From: Bacillota bacterium | Lineage (GTDB): Bacteria > Bacteroidota > Bacteroidia > Bacteroidales > Bacteroidaceae | Reading direction: 5' to 3' | Length of the DNA stretch: 64,000 bases | Assembly (NCBI GenBank): GCA_023664625.1 | Contig: JAMPFD010000010.1 | Span: 1 to 64,000 of the forward strand | Shown here: one piece after another, positions 45,105 to 54,231 of the stretch | Position numbering within the stretch: position 1 is the first letter of the stretch | Layout: every line of letters begins with the position of its first letter | Translations under genes and position numbers: made by a program | The notes under the pieces: generated by a model | The model's database searches: none | What the model was told of the DNA's origin: nothing | The model's input: only the letters and a program-made list of their open reading frames with translations

Positions 45105-45614
45105 ATGGATTCCAGAAGAAAAGAATTTGAACAGATAGTTGACCAATACGGCGAAAAGCTGTATAGGCAAATTCGTCGTATGGTGCTGAATCATGATGAT
45201 GCCCATGACGTCCTACAAAACACTTTTATAAAAGCTTGGAACGGTTTGCCAAACTTTGAGGGCAGAGCACACTTATCATCATGGCTCTACCGCATCGCTG
45301 TCAATGAAGCTCTTGACTTTCTCAGAAAAAAGAAACAACACTGGTCACTGTCATATGACGACAGTGAGGGATTTTCTATTGCGTCAAGACTTATGGCAGA
45401 CGAATATTTCGACGGTGACGAAACTGCAGCAAAGTTACAGCAGGCGATAGACGAATTGCCACACATGCAGAAGCTTGTATTTCAGCTGAAATATTTTGAA
45501 GACAAGAAATATTCAGAAATCAGTGAGATACTCGGCAAGTCCGAGGGGACCCTGAAAGCAAGTTTTCATATTGCGGTAAAGAAAATTTCAGCGTTTTTCG
45601 AACAAAATGATTAA
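45105..45614 (+). CDS. ECF-type RNA polymerase sigma factor
   Basis: 169 residues. Region 2 (residues about 20-85) has DDAHDVLQNTFIKAWNGL and LSSWLYRIAVNEALDFLRKK. Region 4 (about 115-165) has ELPHMQKLVFQLKYFEDKKY and ISEILGKSEGTLKASFHIAV. There is no extra C-terminal domain. It is followed after 58 bp by a one-helix protein and then an exported basic protein, an arrangement usual for ECF sigma factor, anti-sigma-like protein and periplasmic partner. It directs transcription of an unknown regulon, probably an envelope response. Confidence 0.93.
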   Translation: MDSRRKEFEQIVDQYGEKLYRQIRRMVLNHDDAHDVLQNTFIKAWNGLPNFEGRAHLSSWLYRIAVNEALDFLRKKKQHWSLSYDDSEGFSIASRLMADEYFDGDETAAKLQQAIDELPHMQKLVFQLKYFEDKKYSEISEILGKSEGTLKASFHIAVKKISAFFEQND

Positions 45615-45672
45615 ACCTTTTCTAAGTTTTTCCATCTTACCTAATAAAGAACAATTGTAGTAAAGAGATATC

Positions 45673-46035
45673 ATGAGCGACAAAGATTTTAACATAAAGG
45701 AACATTTCAAAGTCCCGGCAGGTTACTTTGAGAATCTTACGGCACAAATAATGGCCAATATCCCAGACCAGGAAAGTGAGCCGTCAAAAGTCGCCTCAAA
45801 GCATTTAATCATATCCGTGAGAAATTCACGTCTTCCATATTATGCCTCCTCAATTGCCGCTTCATTACTTATCACCATAGTTGCCATAACATCAAATATG
45901 GAATTGCAAGACGACACACACATTGCCGATGCAGAATCAGGAAACTCAATGGAGCAGTATGCATATACAGTTGACGAGGCTGCTGACTACACAATGTTTG
46001 ACAACCAGGATATTTATGATATGATAACAGAATAA
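45673..46035 (+). CDS. one-helix membrane protein, candidate anti-sigma factor
   Basis: 120 residues. The N-terminus (NIKEHFKVPAGYFENLTAQI, then MANIPD) is the pattern often found in proteins encoded behind ECF sigma factors in Bacteroidota. A single membrane helix (about 76-92, YASSIAASLLITIVAIT) is followed by a short acidic periplasmic end. Its length and position suit a small anti-sigma factor, although no zinc-finger (ZAS) motif is present. Function inferred from context. Confidence 0.7.
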   Translation: MSDKDFNIKEHFKVPAGYFENLTAQIMANIPDQESEPSKVASKHLIISVRNSRLPYYASSIAASLLITIVAITSNMELQDDTHIADAESGNSMEQYAYTVDEAADYTMFDNQDIYDMITE

Positions 46036-46073
46036 TATCCACTAAAGAAAGGAAAACGAAAAAAGCAAAAAAT

Positions 46074-46565
46074 ATGAACAGACTCTTTTATTTAATATTG
46101 TTTCTTTCTCTTGCACTAACTGCCATGGCAACCAGCCAAAAGCAGTTTGACAGGGAAGCATACGAAAAAGAACAGCATCAATTTATTATACAAAAAGCCA
46201 AACTGACACAAGAGGAAGCCAATAAGTTCTTTGCCATATATGATGAGATGCGCACAAAAGAACGCCAACTCTTCAAGCAGACACATAATCATAGGAATCA
46301 TCGTCCCAAAACAGAAGCGGAATGCCGCAAAGCTATTATGGAAAGGGACAAACTTGATATCCAGAGAAAGCAGCAACAGCAGAAATATCATATTCGGATG
46401 CTGAAAGTGTTGCCTGCAACAAAAGTCATGGAAGCATTGCACCAGGCTGAGAAGTTTGACAAAATGAAGTTCCGCCAAATGAGCAGAGAACGCAACAAAA
46501 CTAATAAACAACACACAAACAATCAGCAAAAGCCACGCAAAACAAAGCAAAACACGGCAAAGTAA
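46074..46565 (+). CDS. exported Spy/CpxP-like basic protein
   Basis: 163 residues with signal peptide MNRLFYLILFLSLALTAMAT. The rest is helical, rich in Lys, Gln and Arg (FIIQKAKLTQEEANKFFAIY, LDIQRKQQQQKYHIRMLKVL) and has the LTQEEA-type motif of small periplasmic LTxxQ-like/Spy-related proteins. A very polar tail (NKTNKQHTNNQQKPRKTKQN) follows. As the third gene of the sigma factor cluster, it may be a periplasmic stress sensor or chaperone. Family assignment is tentative. Confidence 0.68.
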   Translation: MNRLFYLILFLSLALTAMATSQKQFDREAYEKEQHQFIIQKAKLTQEEANKFFAIYDEMRTKERQLFKQTHNHRNHRPKTEAECRKAIMERDKLDIQRKQQQQKYHIRMLKVLPATKVMEALHQAEKFDKMKFRQMSRERNKTNKQHTNNQQKPRKTKQNTAK

Positions 46566-46699
46566 AAACACAAGAAACAATCTATATCAATAAACATTAC
46601 ATAACGGTAATATAAACAAACGCCCAGTCAAAACGTTAAATAATAATAATAATAGCATATATTACATATTTAACTTCAACATATTTGCATATTTATTGC

Positions 46700-46707
46700 T
46701 AACTTTG
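46700..46707 (+). promoter_or_regulatory. -7 promoter element TAACTTTG for the ribosomal operon
   Basis: TAACTTTG matches TAnnTTTG, 90 bp before the start of rpsF. A TTTG at 46684-46687 is too close (12 bp) to be its -33 partner. Confidence 0.5.
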
Positions 46708-46796
46708 CAGCCGATTTGTGCAAAGAAGCATATTTAATATATTGCTGAGCACATTCACTCATACATTAATTAATATTTAATCAACATTTATCTATC

Positions 46797-47141
46797 ATGA
46801 TGAATCAGTACGAGACTGTCTTCATTCTTACTCCCGTTTTGTCTGACGAACAGGCAAAGGAGACAGTTGCAAAATTCACAACACTGCTCAAGAACAATGG
46901 AGCAGAAATCGTGAACGAGGAGAACTGGGGACTCAAGAAAATGGCTTACGCTATTGACAAAAAGTCTACAGGTTTCTATAACCTCGTTGAGTTTAAGGCT
47001 GAGCCAGAGGTAATCGCTACACTCGAGACAGGCTTCCGCCGTGATGAAAAAGTAATCCGCTTTATGACTGTCAAGTTGGACAAGTATGCTGCACAGTATG
47101 CAGAGAAGCGTCGTAACAAACTTTCAAATAAGGAGGCATAA
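46797..47141 (+). CDS. rpsF: 30S ribosomal protein S6
   Basis: 114 residues with the S6 pattern: [60 protein letters not shown]. It binds 16S rRNA together with S18 in the platform of the small subunit. Two tandem ATG codons (46797, 46800) are possible starts. First gene of rpsF-rpsR-rplI; no ssb or priB lies between, as is usual in this phylum. Confidence 0.97.
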   Translation: MMNQYETVFILTPVLSDEQAKETVAKFTTLLKNNGAEIVNEENWGLKKMAYAIDKKSTGFYNLVEFKAEPEVIATLETGFRRDEKVIRFMTVKLDKYAAQYAEKRRNKLSNKEA

Positions 47142-47143
47142 CC

Positions 47144-47410
47144 ATGGCAGAGCAGTCAGAAATCAGATATCTTACCGCCCCTACAATTGACGTTAAGAAA
47201 AAGAAGTATTGCCGTTTCAAGAAGAGCGGTATCAAGTACATTGACTATAAGGATCCAGAGTTCCTCAAGAAGTTCCTGAACGAGCAGGGTAAGATTCTCC
47301 CACGCCGTATCACAGGTACATCTCTGAAGTATCAGCGTCGTGTGGCTACCGCTATTAAGCGTTGCCGACAGATTGCACTTCTTCCTTACGTAACTGATAT
47401 GATGAAGTAA
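47144..47410 (+). CDS. rpsR: 30S ribosomal protein S18
   Basis: An 88-residue S18 with [40 protein letters not shown] and [12 protein letters not shown]. The start lies 2 bp after rpsF, preceded by AAGGAGG within the end of rpsF, so translation is coupled. It forms a heterodimer with S6 on 16S rRNA. Confidence 0.98.
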   Translation: MAEQSEIRYLTAPTIDVKKKKYCRFKKSGIKYIDYKDPEFLKKFLNEQGKILPRRITGTSLKYQRRVATAIKRCRQIALLPYVTDMMK

Positions 47411-47432
47411 TAAAAACTGGAGGACTACAATA

Positions 47433-47954
47433 ATGGAAATCATTCTGAAAGAAGATGTTATCGGTCTTGGATACAAGAACGATATAGTGGATGTGAAGGC
47501 TGGATACGGCCGTAACTATCTCATCCCACAGGGCAAGGCTATCATCGCTTCTCCTTCAGCAAAGAAAGTTCTCGCTGAGAATCTCAAGCAGCAGGCTCAT
47601 AAGCTCGCTGCCATTCTCTCCAAAGCAGAGGAAGAGGCTGCTAAGTTCAATGGCGTATCTGTAACAGTGGAAGGCAAAGTTTCTGCAACAGGTGCTCTCT
47701 ATGGTTCTGTCACAGCAGCTACAATAGCTGCAGAACTTGCTAAGCAGGGATTGGAGATAGACCGCAAGCGTGTCCTCATGAAGGACATCAAGTTTGTAGG
47801 CGAATATGCTGCAACACTTATTTTCCACAAGGCTGTTTCAGTAGAAATTCCTGTGACAGTTATCGCAGAGGGCGAGACAGCTCCTGTAAAGGAAGAGACT
47901 CCTGCGACAGAGACTGAAACTACAGAGACTCCTGCTGAGGAAGTTGCAGAGTAA
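47433..47954 (+). CDS. rplI: 50S ribosomal protein L9
   Basis: 173 residues. The N-terminal L9 domain (MEIILKEDVIGLGYKNDIVD, GYGRNYLIPQGKAIIAS) is joined by a long helix to the C-terminal RNA-binding domain. A Thr/Glu-rich acidic tail (ETPATETETTETPAEEVAE) extends it beyond the usual 148-150 residues; such tails are common in Bacteroidota. TGGAGG lies upstream of the ATG. Last gene of the ribosomal operon, followed by a terminator. Confidence 0.97.
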   Translation: MEIILKEDVIGLGYKNDIVDVKAGYGRNYLIPQGKAIIASPSAKKVLAENLKQQAHKLAAILSKAEEEAAKFNGVSVTVEGKVSATGALYGSVTAATIAAELAKQGLEIDRKRVLMKDIKFVGEYAATLIFHKAVSVEIPVTVIAEGETAPVKEETPATETETTETPAEEVAE

Positions 47955-47984
47955 TCCTTTTGCAATAAAAGTAAAATTCTATAT

Positions 47985-48023
47985 AAAAGTTCCTGACAGC
48001 ATGTCTGTTTGGGACTTTTTTTA
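47985..48023 (+). terminator. rho-independent terminator after rplI
   Basis: AAAAGTTCC pairs with GGGACTTTT (one G-U pair), with an inner GACA/TGTC stem, followed by a run of seven or more T. Confidence 0.75.
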
Positions 48024-48060
48024 TTTAATGGAACAAAAGTAATTTTAATTTATATCAATT

Positions 48061-48957
48061 ATGAAAGCATTTGTATTTCCTGGCCAAGGTGCCCAGTTCT
48101 CAGGAATGGGCAAAGAACTTTACGACACCAATCCTAAAGCAAAGGAACTTTTTGACAAGGCAAATGAAATTCTCGGTTTTGAGATAACAAAAATAATGTT
48201 TGAAGGCACCGCTGAGGAACTGAAGCAGACAAAGGTGACACAGCCTGCTGTATTCCTTCATTCAGTAATCTCTGCAATATGCCTCGGAGATCAATTCGAC
48301 GCGGAAATGGTAGCCGGTCACTCTCTTGGTGAGTTCTCCGCACTTGTTGCTGCCGGAGCACTTTCATTTGAAGACGGACTGAAGCTTGTCTCCAAGCGTG
48401 CTATGGCTATGCAGAAAGCTTGCGAAGCAGCACCTTCCACCATGGCAGCGATCATAGGTCTTGATGACGCAAAGATAGAGGAGATATGCGCAGGAATATC
48501 AAAGGAAGACTGCATTGTGGTCCCGGCCAATTACAACAATCCAGGACAGCTTGTCATTTCCGGAAACAAAGAAGCCATTACAGAAGCTTGTGAGCAGTTA
48601 AAGGCTGCAGGTGCAAAGCGCGCCCTTCCTCTCCCAGTGGGTGGAGCATTCCACTCCCCTCTCATGCAGCCTGCGAAAGACGAACTTCAGGCGGCCATCG
48701 AAGCAACAGAATTCCAGACTCCGAAGGTTCCTGTATACCAGAATGTCGATGCAAAGGCTCATACTAATCCTATGGAGATTAAAGAGAACCTCATCGCCCA
48801 GCTTACAGCTCCTGTAAAATGGACTTATGAAGTACAACAGATGATAGCTGACGGTGCAACAGACTTCGTTGAGTGCGGTCCAGGCAAGGCACTGCAAGGA
48901 ATGATAGCAAAAATAGCAAAAGGCAATGATTCTGTGACAATCTCCGGAATTGCATAA
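48061..48957 (+). CDS. fabD: malonyl-CoA:ACP transacylase
   Basis: 298 residues. It transfers malonyl groups from CoA to acyl carrier protein for fatty-acid synthesis. Motifs: FPGQGAQFSGMGKELY near the N-terminus, the active-site Ser in VAGHSLGEFSALVAAG (about residue 89), NYNNPGQLVISGNKEA, and the catalytic His in PVGGAFHSPLM (about residue 199). Length is usual. The other fab genes are not in the window. The gene starts 38 bp after the rplI terminator. Confidence 0.97.
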   Translation: MKAFVFPGQGAQFSGMGKELYDTNPKAKELFDKANEILGFEITKIMFEGTAEELKQTKVTQPAVFLHSVISAICLGDQFDAEMVAGHSLGEFSALVAAGALSFEDGLKLVSKRAMAMQKACEAAPSTMAAIIGLDDAKIEEICAGISKEDCIVVPANYNNPGQLVISGNKEAITEACEQLKAAGAKRALPLPVGGAFHSPLMQPAKDELQAAIEATEFQTPKVPVYQNVDAKAHTNPMEIKENLIAQLTAPVKWTYEVQQMIADGATDFVECGPGKALQGMIAKIAKGNDSVTISGIA

Positions 48958-48983
48958 TATCCGCACTCTTCCACATTTGTCAA

Positions 48984-50669
48984 ATGGAAAAAATCATAAT
49001 ATATCAAATGTTCACCCGCTTGTTTGGCAACAAGAATGTCAGCAGGCGGGTGAATGGTTCTATAGAAGAGAATGGCGTAGGAAAGTTCAATGACATAGAC
49101 CTTTCCGTACTTCGCCGTATCAAGAAACTCGGATGCACTCATATTTGGTTTACAGGAGTCATACGCCATGGCACCGCCACTGATTACAGCCAATATGGCA
49201 TACCAAGAAACCATCCGGCAATCATAAAAGGCAAAGCTGGCTCTCCTTACGCCATAACGGACTATTATGACGTAGATCCGGATATGGCCACCGATGTAAC
49301 AAAGCGCATGGATGAATACGAACAACTTATAGCACGTGCACATAAGGCAGGTCTGAAGGTCATCATGGACTTCGTACCCAACCACGTTGCCCGTGAGTAT
49401 AAGTCCATCTGCTGCCCTCAGGACGTAAAGGTTCTCGGCGAAGATGACAACCAGGAATGGCATTTCTCAACAAGCAATAATTTCTACTATTGCTGGGGGC
49501 AAGACTTTCATCCACATTTTGACACATCCCACGACAGCGACGGCAACACAATAGAGCCATACAAGGAACAGCCTGCCAAAGCAACAGGCAATGATGTTTT
49601 CTCTGCCCAGCCAGGAAAGAACGATTGGTACGAGACAGTCAAGCTCAATTACGGTATAGACTATTGTGACGCAGGAGGCCGCTCCGAACATTTTGCAGAC
49701 GAAGAAGGAAATGTACCGGACACATGGTTCAAGATGACCCAGATTCTTATGTTCTGGGCATCAAAGGGAATTGACGGATTCCGTTGCGACATGGCAGAAA
49801 TGGTTCCGGCAGCATTCTGGCATTACGCCACCAATGAGGTCAGAAGAGTCTATCCTTGGATAATATTCATCGGTGAGGTCTACGACCCAAATCAATACCG
49901 GTGCTACATAGATGCCGGATTCGACTATCTGTACGATAAAGTAGGAATGTACGACACTGTACGCGCCGTAACCTGCGATCTATGCTCTGCACAGGAAATA
50001 ACACGTCAATGGCAAGCTACGGAAGACATCAAGGACAAGATGCTATATTTCCTTGAAAACCATGACGAGCAACGCATAGCCTCAGACTTCTTTGCCGGCT
50101 CTGCCGAAAAAGGAATTCCTGCACTTATTGTCTCTGCCCTACTCCGCCACAATCCTTTCATGCTCTATGCCGGTGAGGAATTTGGCGAAAAAGGTATGGA
50201 TGTCGAAGGGTTCTCCGGATGCGACGGACGCACGACAATATTCGACTACTGGTGTGTTGAAACTTTACGTAAAGGCTACTACTCACGCAAAGAACTTAGC
50301 AAGGAAGAGAAGTCACTGGAGAAAATCCATTCACAGATACTCAATATTGCTGCCACGGAAGCTGCCATTTCTGACGGAAAATTCTTTGACCTCATGTATG
50401 TCAACAGCCATCTGCAACAGCAATATGCTTTTATGCGTGGCCATAACAACGAAATTTTGCTTATCATCGCAAATTTCTCCGACAAGGACGAGAGCGTAGA
50501 GGTTAACATTCCGAAAGCCGCCATTGAGTATCTCGACATAGCTCCTGGCACATATAAGGCGAAAGAACTCATTTCCAAGAAAGACATTACGCTATGTCTT
50601 TCGGACGACAACAGCGTGAAAATTCCTGTCAAGGCATACAACGGCATTGTCTTAAAAGCCATTCTATAA
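48984..50669 (+). CDS. alpha-amylase family (GH13) glycoside hydrolase
   Basis: A 561-residue (beta/alpha)8 enzyme. The four GH13 regions are seen: DFVPNH (about residues 130-135), GFRCDMAEM with the nucleophile Asp (about 262-270), FIGEVYD with the acid/base Glu (about 294-300) and FLENHDEQR (about 352-360). A C-terminal beta-domain (LLIIANFSDKDESVEVNIPK) follows. There is no signal peptide, so it is cytoplasmic and probably acts on imported maltodextrins or glycogen. It is followed 17 bp later by an FKBP gene. The exact specificity is not evident. Confidence 0.93.
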   Translation: MEKIIIYQMFTRLFGNKNVSRRVNGSIEENGVGKFNDIDLSVLRRIKKLGCTHIWFTGVIRHGTATDYSQYGIPRNHPAIIKGKAGSPYAITDYYDVDPDMATDVTKRMDEYEQLIARAHKAGLKVIMDFVPNHVAREYKSICCPQDVKVLGEDDNQEWHFSTSNNFYYCWGQDFHPHFDTSHDSDGNTIEPYKEQPAKATGNDVFSAQPGKNDWYETVKLNYGIDYCDAGGRSEHFADEEGNVPDTWFKMTQILMFWASKGIDGFRCDMAEMVPAAFWHYATNEVRRVYPWIIFIGEVYDPNQYRCYIDAGFDYLYDKVGMYDTVRAVTCDLCSAQEITRQWQATEDIKDKMLYFLENHDEQRIASDFFAGSAEKGIPALIVSALLRHNPFMLYAGEEFGEKGMDVEGFSGCDGRTTIFDYWCVETLRKGYYSRKELSKEEKSLEKIHSQILNIAATEAAISDGKFFDLMYVNSHLQQQYAFMRGHNNEILLIIANFSDKDESVEVNIPKAAIEYLDIAPGTYKAKELISKKDITLCLSDDNSVKIPVKAYNGIVLKAIL

Positions 50670-50686
50670 ACTGATTCCACAGGATC

Positions 50687-51085
50687 ATGTCAAAAAGAGA
50701 CTACATAAGAACAAATAAGGAATGGCTTGCCGCCAAATCCAAGGAGGAAGGTGTAAAGCACATTGACAAAGGAATTCTATACAAGGTGTTGTCCGAAGGA
50801 GATCCTTCTCGAAAGAGTCCTTCCGCCAGAAGCATTGTCACGGTTCATTATACCGGCAAGACCATTGACGGCAGGATTTTTGACAGCAGCATCGGCAGTG
50901 TACCTTTGGCATGTCGTCTCTGTGACCTTATCGAAGGATGGATCATAGCCTTGCAGCAGATGCATGCCGGCGACAAATGGGAAGTATATATACCTGCTGA
51001 AATGGGTTATGGCAAATTCTCACAGCCAGGTATCCCTGGCGGTTCCACACTCATTTTTGAAATAGAGCTGTTGGGCATCGCATGA
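50687..51085 (+). CDS. FKBP-type peptidyl-prolyl cis-trans isomerase
   Basis: 132 residues. An N-terminal helix (about 1-40) is followed by the FKBP domain: IVTVHYTGKTIDGRIFDSS, LIEGWIIALQQMHAGDKWEV, IPAEMGYGKFSQPGIPGGST, LIFEIELLGI. No signal peptide is seen, so it is probably cytoplasmic. The usual Gly-Val-Ile-Pro-Gly-Trp motif is altered to LIEGWIIAL. It lies directly after the amylase gene, probably in the same transcript. Confidence 0.92.
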   Translation: MSKRDYIRTNKEWLAAKSKEEGVKHIDKGILYKVLSEGDPSRKSPSARSIVTVHYTGKTIDGRIFDSSIGSVPLACRLCDLIEGWIIALQQMHAGDKWEVYIPAEMGYGKFSQPGIPGGSTLIFEIELLGIA

Positions 51086-51558
51086 TAAGCGACACCTCAA
51101 AACCACAGCATAAACACATAAAGGGACAGGATTGTCAAAATGTTCACTACATATCTGACAGCCCTGCCCCTGTCTGTATGCAGCCATGAATTCAAGGCGG
51201 TCCGCGCCATAACCATAGAAAACAAGACATAAACCGGCATGACTTCGTCCGTATCAAAGAAAGTCACTTTACGGCATATCTCATCATCTTGAGATATAGC
51301 GAAATAAGCGTCATGAAAGCTTTTAGAATTCAACCGTGAAACATCTTTGAATGTAAAACGTAACACTTTACAGTATGAAAGGTTACCTTTTATGATGCGA
51401 CGTGTCACCTTTTGCATGACAAAAGGTGACACGTCGGAAACCATACGGATATTACCCGCTTAATGGCCGCTATGACTCACAGGACACACGCAATACCACG
51501 GACAGCACTCTCCATCAAGCAACCATGGTTTTAGCGTAGCAGAATCTCCTGCAATCAC
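51086..51558. other. intergenic region between convergent genes with an 81-bp element
   Basis: Between the FKBP gene and the 3' end of folA. It contains the 81-bp four-block element (51355-51435). A minus-strand frame of 115 codons (51097-51444) has no family resemblance, and its first third is a translation of the repeat, so it is not annotated as a gene. Confidence 0.55.
51355..51435. repeat. 81-bp dispersed four-block element, copy 3
   Basis: Blocks AAAACGTAACACTTT, GAAAGGTTACCTTTT, GACGTGTCACCTTTT and AAAAGGTGACACGTC are separated by ACAGTAT, ATGATGC and GCATGAC. Blocks 3 and 4 are perfect reverse complements with a sequence (GACGTGTCACC) not found in the other copies, and the complementarity extends one base further on each side. 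Confidence 0.85.
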
Positions 51559-52071
51559 TTATCGCTCGTAATCGACGAAGCGAAACTTCTGCCTGTGCTT
51601 CTCATCCATATCATGAGACTCACTCCAGACCTCTTTCCATCCTTCGTACTCCGGGAAAAACGCATCAGCATTCTCAGGTATGTCAAAAACCTCCGTAAGA
51701 CACAGTCTGTCAGCAACAGGCAAAGCCTGCTCATACACTGCCGCTCCTCCGATTATATACACATCTTCACCCTCCGCACAGCTATTCAAAGCAATATCCA
51801 GTGACGGATAGACATCACATCCCGGAAACCTGTCACCAGGGACGGACACCTCTGTCACAGAATTGAACACACTCCTGCTGAGCACAATGTTGCGGCGATT
51901 AGGAAGAGCCCCCTTCGGCAACGACTCAAAAGTTTTCCTGCCCATTATTATCGTATGTCCGGTGGTCAGCTGCTTAAATCTTTTCAAATCATCCGGCAAC
52001 CAGTATATCAGTTTGTTACCATAACCAATCGCACGGTTTTCTGCCACGGCAGCAATAATGTTTATTCTCAT
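51559..52071 (-). CDS. folA: dihydrofolate reductase
   Basis: About 170 residues from the chosen ATG (MRINIIAAVAENRAIGYGNK). It reduces dihydrofolate to tetrahydrofolate with NADPH. Motifs: LIYWLPDDLKRFKQLT with the substrate-binding Asp, TIIMGRKTFESLP for the cofactor, RRNIVLSRS, and VYIIGGAAVYEQALPVADRL for the dinucleotide-binding Gly-Gly. A longer frame begins at 52134 (MILDLMYAEICK), but DHFR proteins begin near MxxxIIAAVA, so the shorter start is preferred. thyA, often next to folA, is not present in the window. Confidence 0.94.
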   Translation of the reverse strand: MRINIIAAVAENRAIGYGNKLIYWLPDDLKRFKQLTTGHTIIMGRKTFESLPKGALPNRRNIVLSRSVFNSVTEVSVPGDRFPGCDVYPSLDIALNSCAEGEDVYIIGGAAVYEQALPVADRLCLTEVFDIPENADAFFPEYEGWKEVWSESHDMDEKHRQKFRFVDYER

Positions 52072-52287
52072 ATCCTCATTCTGAAAGTTATTTCCCGTTT
52101 TGCATATTTCCGCATACATAAGATCCAAGATCATTCCTTACCACATACCTTCATAACCAATTGTAATCTAAACCGTAAGGAATGTTTTTCTCTTGCATAA
52201 GAAACATATTTATGCAAAGGTAAGCATAATTTCGCTAATGAACGAATAAAAAAGTTTAAATATTACACTTTTCTCATGGATTATTCG

Positions 52288-52295
52288 TAACTTTG
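52288..52295 (+). promoter_or_regulatory. -7 promoter element TAACTTTG
   Basis: TAACTTTG lies 53 bp before the ATG of the M6 protease gene. No clear -33 TTTG is present. Confidence 0.5.
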
Positions 52296-52348
52296 TATCC
52301 TAATATCACGAAAAACATTCACAAATACACAGTCCAAAGCAACTCATT

Positions 52349-54124
52349 ATGAAACAAGTAATCCTATCCGTCATATTTTTGCTAATTACCGTGGCAGGTC
52401 TTTATGCCGCAAAGTCGTCAGGAACGCCAAAAGCTATCAGGCAACCTGACGGAACGACTCTCATGGTCCGTCTCTTCGGCGACGAGCATTTTTCATGGTA
52501 CCAGACAATGGACGGCATCATCATAGTACATCAGGACAAAGCGTTCTATATAGCAGAAATAGGCAATGACGGTTCAACAAGAAGCACCGGAGTACTGGCA
52601 CATAATCTTGGCAGCAGGAAACCTCAGGAACAGGCACTTGCAAAGGCACAAGACAGGCACAAGTTTTTCACGAAGGGGGCCGAGATGTCAAAAGCCAGGC
52701 GTAAAGCCATTGCCGGATACCCGGGCAATGACTTCTGCCCTCACAGCGGAAACATACGCATTCCTGTCATAATGGTAGAGTATACAGATATCAAGTTTAC
52801 CTTCCAAGAGAAAAGCATCTGGGAAGACTACTTCAACGGCACAGAAAGATTCGCGCCATCAAACGAAGCACGATTCAAGGGACACAGTTCTGTAGGCCGG
52901 TACTTCGCCGATGCCAGTTTCGGCAATTTCACACCAGAATTTGACCTATACGGCATTTATACCGTCACCGGAACACATGACCATTACGGATATGGCACCG
53001 GCAACACCGGCACCATCATCAGTGAGGCTCTGAGTCTTGCCGACAATGATATTGACTTTTCCAAGTATGACTACAATAACGACGGTAAAGCTGATATGGT
53101 CTATATCCTGTATGCCGGAACTGGGGCGAACATCAGTGGTGACGATTCAGACATCTGGCCGCAATGCTACTACCGAAGCAATTATCAAAAAGACGGAAAA
53201 CGCATCAATATCATCGGACTGTCCAACGAACTTGCCATCAGTGCCAGCCAGAATAACGGAACGGCACTGCGCGCCGGCATCGGAGTACTCTGCCATGAGA
53301 TGAGCCATGGTCTCGGCTTGCCGGATCTTTACAACACCGCCGGTGCTGCCCCGAAAGATGAACACGGATACAACGACTGGAACAACTGCGGACCGGAAGA
53401 CTGGGACCTTATGGACGGAGGAGAGAATATCTTCAACGGTTTCTGGCCGGTGCAGTATGCAGCATGGGAAAGGGACATAATGGGGTGGACAACCCTTGAG
53501 GAACTTAACAGTCCTGCAGACATCACTCTATATCCGCTTGACAGCAATACGGGCAAAGGTAAGGCTTTCCGTATAACCAACCCTGCAAATCCAAATGAAT
53601 ATTACGTGCTTGAAAACTTCGGCAAAGACAAATGGAATGAATATCAGGGACGTAAAAGTTCCACAGGACTACTTATAACACACGTCAATGACATCAGTCA
53701 ATATGGGATGTCGCCAAACAACACTTACAAACACCCAAACCTGACCCTCGTCCCTGCCGACGGTTTCCTCTTCGGCTCCTACTCCGTCGGAGAGACTATC
53801 TGGTACAATGGAATGGAACAGCAAGGAACCAAGGCTATGTTTGAGGAAGAACTGAAAGGTGATCCCTATCCCGGCAACAAGGATGTTACGGCCGTCGGAG
53901 CATATAAAAACTATGTCGGTGATGACATGACATCACAATTTCCGCTCACCGACATAAGACAAAACGAAGACGGAAGCGTCAGTTTCCGCTTCATGGGCGG
54001 GGAATCCACAGGGATCAGTAATATAAACAACAATACAGATTTCTGTACTCAACCTAAAAAAATCATAAGAAACGGGCGGATTGTCATTGGCTGCCATAAT
54101 ATTGCCGGACAGAGAATAAAATAA
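52349..54124 (+). CDS. M6 family metalloprotease, secreted
   Basis: 591 residues. Signal peptide (MKQVILSVIFLLITVAGLYA), a propeptide-like segment (DGTTLMVRLFGDEHFSWYQT, MDGIIIV), then an M6 (immune inhibitor A/PrtV-like) catalytic domain with CHEMSHGLGLPDLYN at about residue 315, the HExxHGxGxxD zinc motif. A D-rich loop (DYNNDGKADMVYILYAG) just before it is a likely Ca2+ site. The last residues (KKIIRNGRIVIGCHNIAGQR) match a short variant of the T9SS-associated C-terminus common in Prevotella. A secreted protease; targets unknown. Confidence 0.92.
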   Translation: MKQVILSVIFLLITVAGLYAAKSSGTPKAIRQPDGTTLMVRLFGDEHFSWYQTMDGIIIVHQDKAFYIAEIGNDGSTRSTGVLAHNLGSRKPQEQALAKAQDRHKFFTKGAEMSKARRKAIAGYPGNDFCPHSGNIRIPVIMVEYTDIKFTFQEKSIWEDYFNGTERFAPSNEARFKGHSSVGRYFADASFGNFTPEFDLYGIYTVTGTHDHYGYGTGNTGTIISEALSLADNDIDFSKYDYNNDGKADMVYILYAGTGANISGDDSDIWPQCYYRSNYQKDGKRINIIGLSNELAISASQNNGTALRAGIGVLCHEMSHGLGLPDLYNTAGAAPKDEHGYNDWNNCGPEDWDLMDGGENIFNGFWPVQYAAWERDIMGWTTLEELNSPADITLYPLDSNTGKGKAFRITNPANPNEYYVLENFGKDKWNEYQGRKSSTGLLITHVNDISQYGMSPNNTYKHPNLTLVPADGFLFGSYSVGETIWYNGMEQQGTKAMFEEELKGDPYPGNKDVTAVGAYKNYVGDDMTSQFPLTDIRQNEDGSVSFRFMGGESTGISNINNNTDFCTQPKKIIRNGRIVIGCHNIAGQRIK

Positions 54125-54231
54125 TTCCCCATATGGATTCCGCACCCTCTTTCCTCAGTTCCCGCTCCCTATCAGGACACTGATAAAGCAAGGATATGAA
54201 AAAAAAGAACAGAACCTAAAGAAATCACGTC

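Noticed and set aside
51097..51444. 115-codon minus-strand frame
   Set aside because: Its first third is the 81-bp repeat and no family, signal peptide or start context supports it. A small membrane protein cannot be fully excluded.
54000..54124. Truncated T9SS domain in the M6 protease
   Set aside because: The ending NGRIVIGCHNIAGQR fits a short C-terminal variant common in Prevotella, so no truncation is needed.
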